64,000 nucleotides of DNA, from NCBI RefSeq assembly GCF_000210295.1, contig NC_026735.1:383749-447748 (forward strand), in the 5' to 3' direction. How positions within the stretch are numbered: the stretch's first letter is position 1; each line of letters begins with the position of its first letter. Shown here piece by piece: positions 40,239 to 50,886 of this stretch. Source of the stretch: Trypanosoma brucei gambiense DAL972. Taxonomy: Eukaryota; Euglenozoa; Kinetoplastea; Trypanosomatida; Trypanosomatidae. A program made the translations under genes and the position numbers. The notes beneath the pieces are model-generated. The model was not told the DNA's origin. It searched no databases and saw nothing but the letters and a program-made list of their open reading frames with translations.

Positions 40239-42563
40239 AATCCAAATAAAACAAATACCGCCGAAAGTTCACGCAAGGACACAAACACAAACACACGAAA
40301 AAAATTTTCTTTCTGTCACACAATATATATGATATCAAATAGAGAAATGAAATGAATGAAAAGAAAAAGAATTACACTTCGAAGAATCTGTTTGTTTCAC
40401 TTATTAGTTTATTAGTTTCTCGACTTTAATAATACAACGTAAGAGATTCAAAACAAAAAAAACTTATAGTCCTAAAATCACAACACAAACTGAAAGGAAA
40501 CCTCTCCGCCTAATGATACAATACAAAGCAAAAAAAAATCAAAAAAAAATCAACAATAACAACAACAGGAGTATGGTAACTCAAAAATTAATAACGAAAT
40601 TATTAATAATAACAATAATAATCGAAGGGAGGAAAAAAGATAAGTATCGGAAAATCAGCTTAGTGCAGCGGACAAACACAAAAACAAACAAAGCCGGTTG
40701 TACGCGTTTATTTATTTATTTATTTAACTCACCCGACGTTGTTTCCTTTTTTTCTTCTTTTTTCTCTTTGATTCCCTTAGCCGTCAAATTACGTTGCCGT
40801 TTCGATATGGTAAGGAACCGCTGCCGCAGTGCGTAATGCTGCTCGCAACTTATTTATCCCAAAAAAAAATTTTTTTTTTAAAAGAGAAAATCAAAAACCT
40901 TCTTTTCCTTTTATTTTTATTTTATTTTATTCTTATCTTGTTTTATTTGTTCGTTTACCTTCTCTTCTTTCACTCGCTGCTTTGTACGTAAGATTCGGTT
41001 TCACGCGTAAGCAACCACTAGTTATTTGTTGTTGTTGTTGTTATATTTTTATTTTTTTTTTTATAAAAAAAAAAACAACTGATTTCTTTTTCTTTCCCCT
41101 TTTCTCTCTTTTGATGCTCAAACACACACACACACACAGGAATGACGGATTTAGCTGAGTAGGCGGGTGTTTTTTTCAGTTACTCTCGCTTTTTTTTTCT
41201 TGTTTGGTTGTTTTTCTTCCTTCTTTTTCGCTTCACCTCTTTTCCTTCCCCCGCACACTTCCGTTCTTGTCGTTGTTTTGGCGTCTAATCACACAAACGA
41301 ACAAATAAAACAACAAGTCAAAAACACACTAAAGAAAACGAAAACGAAAAAAAAAGAAGCGTTACTAAATTAAACTAATTATATATATATATATATATAT
41401 GTCTCCCTTTTCCAAATCCCTTTTATTTTTTTCTTTTACTTTCTACGAAACTCTACACACGTTTCCCTTTCTTTCTTTCTTTCTCTCTTTCTTCCACCCA
41501 CTCCCTTGTGCTCAAACTTCCTCTTCCTTCCTTCTTTCCTTTAACTCACTGAATGTCTGCCTTCCTTTCTGACCTTTTCTCTTCCTTTCCTTCACTCTTT
41601 CTTGAGTATTTTTGTGCGTCTCTTTTTTTTTTCTTTTCTCTTCTTTTCTTTTTCCACCTCCCTTCTACTTTCTTCTTACGCTCTCACGTATGCACTGTCA
41701 CTTGACTGTACACAACACAGACACAAAAGTAAACAAAACAAAAAACAAAAAACAAAACAAAAAAACAAAAAACAGAAGCCCCAAAGTGCCGCTTTGTTTA
41801 ATTTTATTACCTTTTTTGGTATTTGGTGTTGTTCTTCGCTCTTAGTTATATAACCTCCGGTACTGTAGGTCGTAAGGGATATAACGTCAATGTATAAATA
41901 TATAAATCAATATCAATATATTGAGTTGTTACCACTTAGCTCCCGTCCTGAGGTTTTTGTTCCTTGAACGTGACCTCGCCAGTCGTTTTTTTTTCTTCCA
42001 AAAATCCTTCTAGTTTGTTCTCTCACTTCTCCGTCTCCGTCTGTTTGCTTTTTGAATATATATTTATATATATATATATAATTATATATATATATATATA
42101 TATGTTGGATCTTCACTATTGTCCCTTCTTCTTTGTTCCCCTTTTAGTTCGGAAATGAGTAATAAGAGAGAGGGGGAAAAAAGAGAACAAATAAATAAAT
42201 GAAAGCAAGGGGCACGAATATGTATATTCAAATTTTTTTGCATTGTTTAAATAAGGAACAACGTAAGAGATTAGGGGCGTTAGTACAGATAATAACGATA
42301 ATAACGGCGATGTTGGGAAAGAATTTTGGAAGAATAGAAATACGTTTCCAAAAGATAATATTTGGCTACACGTCCAATGTTTATCCTATCGCGTTGACAT
42401 GTGCTTCATCAACGGCTGCACAATCACCAAAAGAACGGCGTTCGCACAAAAGCAAAATCAACCATTTTTTCAAAAAAAAAATGAAACATTCAAAGAACCA
42501 AACCAAGTCGATATTGTTTCATTTAACCCTTCTCCCCATCCTCCCCCCCCAAAAAAAAAAGAC

Positions 42564-42718
<155 letters not shown>

Positions 42719-42799
42719 NNNNNNNNNNNNNNNNNNNNNNNNNNNNNNNNNNNNNNNNNNNNNNNNNNNNNNNNNNNNNNNNNNNNNNNNNNNNNNNNN
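42719..42799. other. Assembly gap (81 N)
   Basis: Undetermined bases between a CA array on the left and a T-rich block on the right. The array may be longer than shown, and the join may be wrong. Confidence 0.99.
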
Positions 42800-43050
42800 T
42801 TTTTTTTATGTTTTTTTTTTTTTATATGTTTATTTTTTATTTTTTCTTTTTTTCATGTGTTTTTTTTACGTGTGTGTACTCTTTTTAAGATTTTTGTTTT
42901 TTCACAAGAAATATTTTTTTTTTTTTTTTTAAAAAAATATGTTATTTTTTTTGTTTCTCACCGCGTGTATATTTTTTTTTTTTTACTTTTTCTCTCTCTT
43001 CTCCCCCCACAAAAAAAAGTTAACACTCACTCACACACACACACTCTCTA

Positions 43051-43357
<307 letters not shown>

Positions 43358-43414
43358 GTCGTACATATCCATTCACTCATTCATCACTCTTTCATCAAAC
43401 GTTGCCGTAATCCT

Positions 43415-44917
43415 TCAAAACTGTGTGAAGAGTAGCGCAGTACTCATGCCGCCAAACCCAAAACTGGTTGAGACAACTGCTTCTCCCTTAAATGCACAGC
43501 CGGTGGTCCCCTGCACGAGTTGAATGGCGCCGGATGCCGGAAATGATGGGACGTGGAGGTTAACATTTGGTGGAGCCCGCTGCTCATGAAGTGCCATAAC
43601 AGCCACTGCCGCTTCGACACTTCCCGCAGCTCCCAACAAGTGACCAATACCGCCCTTTACGCTGCTCACCAACAGCGGTGAGTTGCGAATAATAGCGGAT
43701 TTATTATCGCTGCCATCGTTACCGTTTAGAACAGCTTCAATTGCATGGAGCTCCAAGTCGTCTCCAATTGTTCCCGTAGCGTGTGCATTGACATAAGCAA
43801 CACATGCAGCAGGAACATCACCACCGTCACGTAAGGCGGAGCGGAGGCACAGCTTTGCTCCGTAACCATCAGGACGCGGTGCAGCAACATCATGTGCATC
43901 GGAGGAGGTACCAAATCCGCGTAACTCAGCAATTATGTGAGCACCCCGTTCCCGTGCGTGTTCCAATGACTCCAAGACCAAAACACCAGCACCTTCACCC
44001 ATAATGAAACCTGCGCGATCTTTGTCGAAAGGACGAGACGCCTCCTGTGGACGGTTATTGTACTTGGTGCACAACGCCCGCATGCGTGAGAAACCGGCGA
44101 TGGCAACGGGAGTAATACACGCTTCAGCAGACCCACAAATGACAACATCAGCACGTCCCTGTTGTATCCAGCTTGCCGATTCACCAATACAATGGCCTCC
44201 AGTGGCACATGCGCCCACGGAACTACCAACTGGTCCATGGACATTGTACGTCATCGCAACGAGTCCTGTCAGCATATTACCGAGGATCTTCGGGACGAAG
44301 AGGGGGCTGATGCTGTTGTAACGTATCTGTGCGGGATCTGCAAATAGATTATACGCGGCGTCGCACACATCAACGAGCGAAGGCATACCCACGCCCAAAT
44401 TCACACCAATGCGCTCCGCGGAACATGATGAAGCGATCCGCCTCTCCGGAGCAGACGACCGTTTAGAGTTATCTGAAGCTGCCTCATTTGGATGGGCGAC
44501 GGCCCCCGAAGTTAAAGCACAAAATGCGTCTGTACCAATGAGTTTGGCGTGAATAAGTGCCTCTCGCACAGCATGCAGTGCAAATCGTGTAGCCCGCGTC
44601 TCACGGGAAGTGGGTGCAAAGTTAGGCAGGTCGGTTGTTGACACCAACTCTCCGATAACGGGGGCAGCGACCTGACACGGCATGGCAGCAAGCAATTCCT
44701 CGCGCCGCTTTCCTTTTTCTTCCGTTGTGAGACGCCTGTCAGAATCAATGGAAGAGGGAAAGAAAAATGGTGCTTCTCGCAACGCGCGTGTTGCTGACTT
44801 TCCCTCGCACAAAGCAGACCATGTGGACTGAGCGCCGACACCTAACGGCGTGACGGCTCCGAGACCCGTAACAACCACACGGCGGCGCACTTGTGGGGGG
44901 AACGTTCCAAATGCCAT
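43415..44917 (-). CDS. Beta-ketoacyl-ACP synthase (FabF/KAS II type), probably mitochondrial
   Basis: 500 residues from the ATG at 44917. The frame continues upstream only to a GTG. The enzyme condenses malonyl-ACP with acyl-ACP in type II fatty acid synthesis. The start RRRVVVTGLGAVTPLGVG is typical. The catalytic Cys is at about 237 in SVGACATGG, the first His at about 379 in NAHATGTIGDDLE, and Lys and the second His at about 417-422 in SSVKGGIGHLLGAAGS. The C-terminal loop reads SFGFGGMSTALLF, where many homologues have GGHN. At about 500 residues it is longer than bacterial FabF (about 410). The additions are a segment around SIDSDRRLTTEEKGKRRE and a Ser-rich loop (ASDNSKRSSAPERR). The N-terminus is basic but short, so mitochondrial import is inferred from the known trypanosome pathway. 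Confidence 0.95.
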   Translation of the reverse strand: MAFGTFPPQVRRRVVVTGLGAVTPLGVGAQSTWSALCEGKSATRALREAPFFFPSSIDSDRRLTTEEKGKRREELLAAMPCQVAAPVIGELVSTTDLPNFAPTSRETRATRFALHAVREALIHAKLIGTDAFCALTSGAVAHPNEAASDNSKRSSAPERRIASSCSAERIGVNLGVGMPSLVDVCDAAYNLFADPAQIRYNSISPLFVPKILGNMLTGLVAMTYNVHGPVGSSVGACATGGHCIGESASWIQQGRADVVICGSAEACITPVAIAGFSRMRALCTKYNNRPQEASRPFDKDRAGFIMGEGAGVLVLESLEHARERGAHIIAELRGFGTSSDAHDVAAPRPDGYGAKLCLRSALRDGGDVPAACVAYVNAHATGTIGDDLELHAIEAVLNGNDGSDNKSAIIRNSPLLVSSVKGGIGHLLGAAGSVEAAVAVMALHEQRAPPNVNLHVPSFPASGAIQLVQGTTGCAFKGEAVVSTSFGFGGMSTALLFTQF

Positions 44918-45351
44918 GCTGTTCTTTTTTCCTCTACCTTCTTTTTGTGTGTGCCCCTGCTCAATATGGCCAGTTCTGCGCACGTATACGTTACTGCGTT
45001 AAAGATGTGAGACACCCAGTGGTGATATATATACGAGTTGTGTTTGCCCGTTGTTCTTCTCCCTATGTTTTTGTTACCGTTGCTACGGTTTCACATGTAC
45101 CTGTACCAATCTTTCTAAATGAATGAGAAACAACAGTCCACGTTGCCGACACTCCCCACAAGAAAGTGACACCAAACCAGAATGTAAATCACTCTTCCCT
45201 GCTCCGTAAAGAAACAAAGCCCAGTAAACACCTAGTACACCGTCACTGACGCAAGCACCGCCTTTTAGTTACCACTGTACTGATACCATACCACCATTTA
45301 CACCAGCAAGCAGCAATCGCAACGCGTGTCGCAGTGCAAGAATCACCTCGT
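44918..45351. other. Short spacer between KAS and the LYR gene
   Basis: 434 bp without a gene. On the minus strand, a CT-containing stretch ending in an AG at about 44997 (reading ATCTTTAACGCAG) is a plausible KAS splice acceptor about 80 bp before its ATG. Confidence 0.4.
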
Positions 45352-45837
45352 CTACTTGCGCCTAGAATAAACAGCCTGCGTAGTTGCCTGCCGCACGTAG
45401 GAACCACGTGACAGACCCCGTGAGGCGCTGAAATTTCTCAACCCCGGCAGCATGTGACCTGAAACTATTTGCAATTGGTCCCACAACCCGTCTACGGATT
45501 GCGCGCCACGCTCCCGGGAAGCCACTGCCCGCGCTCGTACTGATCGTGATTCCATGAGGCCGCGCTGGACGTTAAGAATGCCTTCACCCCGGCGAATGGC
45601 AGCTGAGATTAACTTCGGAGCTGAGAGGTGGCGACGGCTATGGAACTCGTTGCGCAGACGAAAGAGAAGATCCGCACGCTCCTGAGGTGGGTGCTGATAA
45701 ATCAGTTTCAGTAAGTCGCGATACAAATGCAACACATCCTGCGCCCGGTAGGGGAAGTTATAAAATGACGGAACCGCCGTACCAAGAACCTGCGGCTCAC
45801 GTCCCCTCGCAAGGCTACGCAGGCAACAAGAAAACAT
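45352..45837 (-). CDS. LYR-motif (Complex1_LYR) protein, probably mitochondrial
   Basis: 161 residues from the ATG at 45837. The longer frame to 45921 would need a GTG start. The LYR tripeptide is at 38-40 in VLHLYRDLLKLIYQHP. It is followed by the usual downstream arginine/phenylalanine pattern (LLFRLRNEFHSRRHLS) and a late IRRGEGIL helix, the classic Complex1_LYR arrangement. The first 30 residues (MFSCCLRSLARGREPQ) are basic and could be a mitochondrial presequence. LYR proteins are small matrix factors for respiratory complexes, Fe-S assembly or the mitoribosome, and bind acylated mitochondrial ACP. The partner here cannot be told. The C-terminal 60 residues, rich in Arg and Ser, extend past the usual LYR fold. 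The gene directly precedes a ketoacyl-ACP synthase in the direction of transcription. Confidence 0.85.
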   Translation of the reverse strand: MFSCCLRSLARGREPQVLGTAVPSFYNFPYRAQDVLHLYRDLLKLIYQHPPQERADLLFRLRNEFHSRRHLSAPKLISAAIRRGEGILNVQRGLMESRSVRARAVASRERGAQSVDGLWDQLQIVSGHMLPGLRNFSASRGLSRGSYVRQATTQAVYSRRK

Positions 45838-46683
45838 AACCCCGCCTCGGTTCCCGCTTTGGGGAAGGGATATAACAGGGGACCTTCGAAAACCGAAATG
45901 GTGAAGCTGTGGGCGGTTCACTGTATTTCCGATGTTTCAGTACCGAGCCTGTTAATGAATATATAAACGTAGTTGTATGTGTAAATGTATATATCTTTAC
46001 CCACACACGCCACAAACAGTATCGGTAAAAGAGATGAATTACAAGGAATGAACCGTGAAGTCCACGAAAATGCGCTTCCCTCCCTTTTTTAGTCCCCCTT
46101 CTGATATTCGGAGCTTCAGCAGGGCGAACTAGGAAAAGTGCAATGGGGGTAACCACAATTGCACTGTGTTAAATGCAGGCAGAGAGTGAAGAGTGTGAGG
46201 TAAATGAGATGAGAAACCCGAAGTAGCACAAGACAGATTGCGCGACATGAAGGTCAAAGAAACAGTTATTTCTAAAGTAAAACGGAATCTCGAACTACAA
46301 AGTAGGTAAAAGTACACGAGGAGTAGAGGCATCAACAGCACTGACGGCCAGAAGTAAAAATAATAAAAAACAGGGAGAACTTCAAGATGTCACAAACACC
46401 GCCAGAGCTAATCTATAAAAAACATTTCACTCTATAACGGCACAAAACGTAAGTGACGCATGTACGCTACACAATAACCCACAACTTTTTTGGTTACTCA
46501 GTTTCTAATATGACTTTAAGTTTTGGGGGCCTTTTTTTTAATTTTGATTCTACCCAACTCACGTGAACCCCAAGAACGCCCTCACTTCCATCTGATGAGT
46601 ATCTTTGATAGTGTCGTGTGTACAGCTTACACGAAACATTTCTCTGCAACCCGTAACTCAGACTCAGGCAACTATCTTTCCCG
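45838..46683. other. Spacer between the LYR gene and MCM3
   Basis: About 850 bp holding the 3' UTR of MCM3 and the 5' UTR of the LYR gene. No gene is seen. Confidence 0.5.
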
Positions 46684-49122
46684 TCAAATGAACTGAACCC
46701 ATTCATCTTCGCCAATGGCTTCATAAACAAAGCTGTCACCTTGGAGTTCCGATACTGCCTGCCTAAGTTCCTCCATAGAAAGAGAGCCGCCCAATCTGGC
46801 ATGCACATCACTCAGACGAACAGCAGGCTGCCGGTCCTGACGCTGGATGAGGCGAAGCATATTTGAAACGCGAGATAAAGTAATCTCCTTTGAACTTTCA
46901 GCAGTTGTAAGGGCCATCTCTTCTGCTGGCGACGCGACCGCCCCTGTTGCCGTTTCTTCCACCTCCTGCCTCTGCCTCCGGGTGTTACCAGCGCCAGAAA
47001 TGATGTCCACGCCAGCCCCATTTGTTAACTCTTCTGCCGATCGTTTAGCACCTTGGCGCTTTTCCATTGCGGTTGCCTTATTGTCCTCGGCACGCTGCTG
47101 TGAAGCTGCGGTGGCTGCGTGGACGGAGGCACGTAAAAGTTCCATAGCGCTCTTCACATCATCCTCATCGACTGTGGAGGAAAGCCGCAGTTTGGCATTA
47201 GCCGTAGCTAGTCGCACAATTGCTTCTAGAGTACGCGCCGTAACAAAAAACCCATCTTTTGAACCTTCTTGCTGCTCAGCCCGCAGCTGCACGTAGTGCT
47301 GACTTACCAACTGCTGTGAAGCTTCCGTGAGCGTGGGTCGACCCAATTTCGCCAACTGCACGTATGCGCGAAGGAAGTCCACTCCAACAATAGTTTCGCC
47401 GCTACTTGTTGTGGTCATACGGAAGTCCAAACCACCACCGGCGCCACCACCCTGCCTCCCTGACTGTGCCCAAACGGAGTCCACACTGTCCACCACTGTT
47501 TTAGTAATATTCTGATCAATTTCCACAGGCTCAGCTGTCATGTGGTTCCGAAGTATGTGGCGGCCGATCCTGCGGTTATGTTCAGACGAGTGTTTGTCCA
47601 ACACAATAAATGTTAGGTCGAAACGAGAAAGCAGTGACTCGGGGAGACCTACATTGAAGGCTAGACGATGATGAACGCTATAAAATCCATAAATGGGGTT
47701 AGCGGCAGCGAGAACACTGCAGCGTGCGTTAAGTGAAGCATGAATCCCCGCCTTGGCAATTGTCACAGTTTGTTGTTCCATTGCCTCGTGCATGGCTACC
47801 CGGTCCTGAGCGCTCATTTTGTCAAATTCATCAATGCAAAGAATACCGCGGTCAGCAAGAACCATTGCACCGGCAGAGAGTGAACGTTCGCCCGTGTATG
47901 CGTCAATAGAGACAGCAGCCGTTAGACCAACACCAGAGGAACCTTTTCCCGTCGTGCTGAGTGCGAGTGGTGCCACACCGAGCACAAATCGGAGAAGCTG
48001 TGACTTGGCCGTGGATGGTTCACCAACAAGAAGAACATTAATATCCCCGCGGACGTGAGATTGGTGGGCGACACGCTCCACCCCCCCAACCATTAGTAGC
48101 AGAACGGCCTTCCGTTCATTTGTCATTCCGTAAATGGTGGGTGCAACGGCCATACTAAGCGAATTTAGAACGCCCGCCGGGCCGTCTGTTTGCGTACACT
48201 TCGCTGCGAAGGCAAACAATTTCTCTTCAATTGAAGCTACTCGACGATACATAGTAAAAGCTTGTACAGGTATCACGTGATTTACCAATACTATGGATTG
48301 AAAGCTCTTGTTATCGGAAGTAGTGTATGCCATATAAACTCCCACCAACGTTACACGATCCCCCGGTTTGACAATATCGACCAAATCGTCATCAAAGCGA
48401 AGCTCAACGGTTCGTGGGAGTTGACCAGTTGGCGCCCGTTCAGGTGCCTCCTGCAGGATGGCGCACTGCGAATCCATGAAGGTTGATAGTCCCAACTCAG
48501 TACGCAGGACATTTCCCTCCATATCTGTCTTGGGCATAACATTAACGGTTGGAAGATGTCGGCTGTCAATCATGGGTGTTAATTGGTCACGAAATTCTTT
48601 CCTACTAAACTTATTTGTCTCCGGGCAGTAATGTACCGTTTCAAGCACCCGCGGGCGGTTAGAGGACTGACGTGTGATAATGCCTTCGAGAGCCACCATT
48701 GTGTTGAGGTGCTGCGCGTACAACTCACGGGGCGAACGCACGGTACCAACAGGCCCCTCGAAGCCAACATGGACGGCACGTGAACGGTAATCCACTTTCA
48801 AATACTCCGGTTGCTGCCTTAGCACTACATCATGCAGGGCAAGCTCTAGAAGCGGAACATATTTTCCAGGCTCACGTATAATACAAGCGCCGAGAGAAGC
48901 GCTCTGATTTAGCCCTAAGCCGGCTGTAATGTCGAAACCGGTTGCCGTGGGTGTGAAGTCCAGCAGGTCACCCATATCGAGTAATAGGCGGGATCCCGAC
49001 GCCGCCATCATCTCTTGTACAAGTTGATGATATTTTTCCTCATACCGCTCACTTTCAAAGAAATCAATGAAATGACGCCTAATGAGCGTCTGCTCCTCCG
49101 TGAGGGTCCTGTTGCTAAGCAT
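46684..49122 (-). CDS. MCM3: DNA replication licensing factor MCM3
   Basis: 812 residues with ATG at 49122. MCM3 is one subunit of the hexameric MCM2-7 replicative helicase. The N-terminal domain has the MCM3-type degenerate zinc region (TVHYCPETNKFSRKEF, only one Cys where others have a C4 finger). The AAA+ core shows Walker A GEPSTAKSQ at about 365-373, Walker B ILCIDEFDKM at about 427-436, sensor NPIYGFY, and the arginine finger SRFDLTFIVLD at about 494. Before Walker B, LSTTGKGSSGVGLTAAV matches the MCM insertion hairpin. After the core come a charged low-complexity linker (about 665-745) and a C-terminal winged-helix region (RLSDVHARLGGSLSMEELRQ). MCM3 usually has Asp in Walker A (GDP), and here it is Glu. 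Confidence 0.97.
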   Translation of the reverse strand: MLSNRTLTEEQTLIRRHFIDFFESERYEEKYHQLVQEMMAASGSRLLLDMGDLLDFTPTATGFDITAGLGLNQSASLGACIIREPGKYVPLLELALHDVVLRQQPEYLKVDYRSRAVHVGFEGPVGTVRSPRELYAQHLNTMVALEGIITRQSSNRPRVLETVHYCPETNKFSRKEFRDQLTPMIDSRHLPTVNVMPKTDMEGNVLRTELGLSTFMDSQCAILQEAPERAPTGQLPRTVELRFDDDLVDIVKPGDRVTLVGVYMAYTTSDNKSFQSIVLVNHVIPVQAFTMYRRVASIEEKLFAFAAKCTQTDGPAGVLNSLSMAVAPTIYGMTNERKAVLLLMVGGVERVAHQSHVRGDINVLLVGEPSTAKSQLLRFVLGVAPLALSTTGKGSSGVGLTAAVSIDAYTGERSLSAGAMVLADRGILCIDEFDKMSAQDRVAMHEAMEQQTVTIAKAGIHASLNARCSVLAAANPIYGFYSVHHRLAFNVGLPESLLSRFDLTFIVLDKHSSEHNRRIGRHILRNHMTAEPVEIDQNITKTVVDSVDSVWAQSGRQGGGAGGGLDFRMTTTSSGETIVGVDFLRAYVQLAKLGRPTLTEASQQLVSQHYVQLRAEQQEGSKDGFFVTARTLEAIVRLATANAKLRLSSTVDEDDVKSAMELLRASVHAATAASQQRAEDNKATAMEKRQGAKRSAEELTNGAGVDIISGAGNTRRQRQEVEETATGAVASPAEEMALTTAESSKEITLSRVSNMLRLIQRQDRQPAVRLSDVHARLGGSLSMEELRQAVSELQGDSFVYEAIGEDEWVQFI

Positions 49123-49563
49123 CTATATGTCAACCGTCGTATGCTACTGACGCGGCTTTTGTTTCTTTTTTTTTTGTGTTTGTATGTGTGGTGCTTTACC
49201 TTTTCTTTGTTTTTCTTTAATGTTTTTTTTACCTTTGGTCTCTCCCTCGATTTATTTTACCTGCTATTTTTTTTTTTTTGGTTGCCCTCAAAGGTGTACC
49301 CGCCCCTTCTTCGAGTCCTCAGGTGTCTAAGAAGTTGTCGCGTCAAGTGGGATGAAACTGAGCGAAAAGACACAAACAGCCGCAAAAATTCGGTAAATTT
49401 CCCCACAGCCAAGGTCGGGATTCTGCGTTCGTCCCTAAGCCTGAAAGAATCAATATTGTAAACACCTATTTATTTACTGAAGGGACAAATTTATCTGAAG
49501 AAGGAAAATTTTCTACAGCCTTCTTCTCTTCCTTCATCGTACGTATACATGTGTATATGTGTA

Positions 49564-49595
<32 letters not shown>

Positions 49596-49862
49596 TGGGT
49601 AAACAACAGAAAGAGAACAGAACATATATATTAGAGCTCAGTAAAAAAAAAGATAATAAAGCGCATCATTTTTTTTTTTAACGGGAACATTCAACTAAAT
49701 AAACTCTTACACAACCACAGAAGGATGAAACTAAAGGTAAGGGGTGGTGAGAAAGACAAGCCGTACACCACATCCATGAACTCAGAAACAGCAACCACCC
49801 ACACATCTCAACAACGGTAGAGTTTGAAAGAAAAACAAAAAAAAACAAGGCATCGTGTTGCG
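49123..49862. other. Spacer between MCM3 and the J-protein gene
   Basis: 740 bp without a gene. A plus-strand (GT)n tract is at about 49565-49588, with nearby GTAT repeats. T-runs lie at 49160-49290. It holds the 3' UTR of the J-domain gene and the 5' UTR of MCM3. Confidence 0.5.
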
Positions 49863-50555
49863 TTACGCCGTAATGTTGACACCACTTTCCTCGCGTGTAC
49901 GCTTCATCGCAGTGGGAAGGGCCTCAGAACCCGAGCTAAAACCCATAGCTCCACCACCACCTTTGCGGCCTTCACGATGGCAACTAAGGTTATGTAATTT
50001 CTGCAACAGTAAGTGGATTTCATTCACTTTCATATCAAGCAAGCCCTCGTCGATATCCCACTCACTGACCAACGCAGTTTCCATTTGCTTAAATGGGGTC
50101 GTTAGCGCATTTGTAAGTTCATTAATCATTTTCTTTGCAGCGGCCTCCCGCTCAGCAGCCTCCTTATTTGCCGCGGCGCTTTTAGCTAGTGACTCTGCTT
50201 CTTTCTGCCGAAGGATCATTTCTGCCATAATGGCTTCCTCACCCACTCCACATTCCCGTTGCTGCTCCTTCACTTCCCGTTGCTCATGTGCCTCCCGTCG
50301 CAATTGCTCATTATATTCCTGACGCTTTATCGGATCGCTAAGCGTCTCCGCTGCAAGTTTCACTCGAAGGAAGGCTTCTCGTGCCTCTGGTGAAGCATCC
50401 TTATCGGGATGAAATAACAGGGCAAAGCGACGGTACGCTCGATGTAAGGCTTGAAGGTCGATACTCTCCGCCACCTCATCTAAAGAAAATATTTCGTAAT
50501 ACGTCAGTTGCAACACATTGTCCTTGTTAACACTGGTAGAGGAGGACCTATTCAT
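49863..50555 (-). CDS. J-domain (DnaJ-like) protein
   Basis: 230 residues from the ATG at 50555. The open frame continues to a TTG that is not used. The J domain covers about 17-85: TYYEIFSLDEVAESIDLQAL, helix II with ALHRAYRRFALLFHPDKD, the HPD tripeptide at 49-51, then the EAFLRVKLAAETLSDPIKRQEY helices. A charged helix at about 85-150 (QLRREAHEQREVKEQQREC onward) is predicted coiled coil. There is no Gly/Phe region, zinc domain or transmembrane segment, so it is a type III J-protein that would recruit an Hsp70 to a specific job. The layout recalls DNAJC8-type splicing J-proteins, but that is only a suggestion. The C-terminus has a short basic patch (MKRTREE) that could aid nuclear import. 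Confidence 0.9.
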   Translation of the reverse strand: MNRSSSTSVNKDNVLQLTYYEIFSLDEVAESIDLQALHRAYRRFALLFHPDKDASPEAREAFLRVKLAAETLSDPIKRQEYNEQLRREAHEQREVKEQQRECGVGEEAIMAEMILRQKEAESLAKSAAANKEAAEREAAAKKMINELTNALTTPFKQMETALVSEWDIDEGLLDMKVNEIHLLLQKLHNLSCHREGRKGGGGAMGFSSGSEALPTAMKRTREESGVNITA

Positions 50556-50886
50556 GCTGACCAGTGACCGGGCTACCAATAGAACAAAACAAACCTAAGG
50601 TGATATTTAACAAGTCAGAAGCGAGGAAAGAATAAGCTCATCACTGGACGTGTACGACCAACAGTGAAACGAACGCAAAAAGAAAAGTATGCTCGGTTAA
50701 ACCATAGTGGGGAATGGGGAGAGGGGGGAAGTTAGAAAAGAAATAAATTAGTCGTGAGTAAAAGCCGCCACAGAATAAAACATCGATAGGGCAAAAACCA
50801 TGCGTGTATTCATGCATGGATACCCATCCAATACTACACAATACCCACCAATTTTTTTTTTTTAGACTGCATAATTAGAAATCATG
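50556..50886. other. Short spacer after the basic low-complexity gene
   Basis: 331 bp with no gene. It includes a plus-strand T-run at about 50853-50863. Confidence 0.4.
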
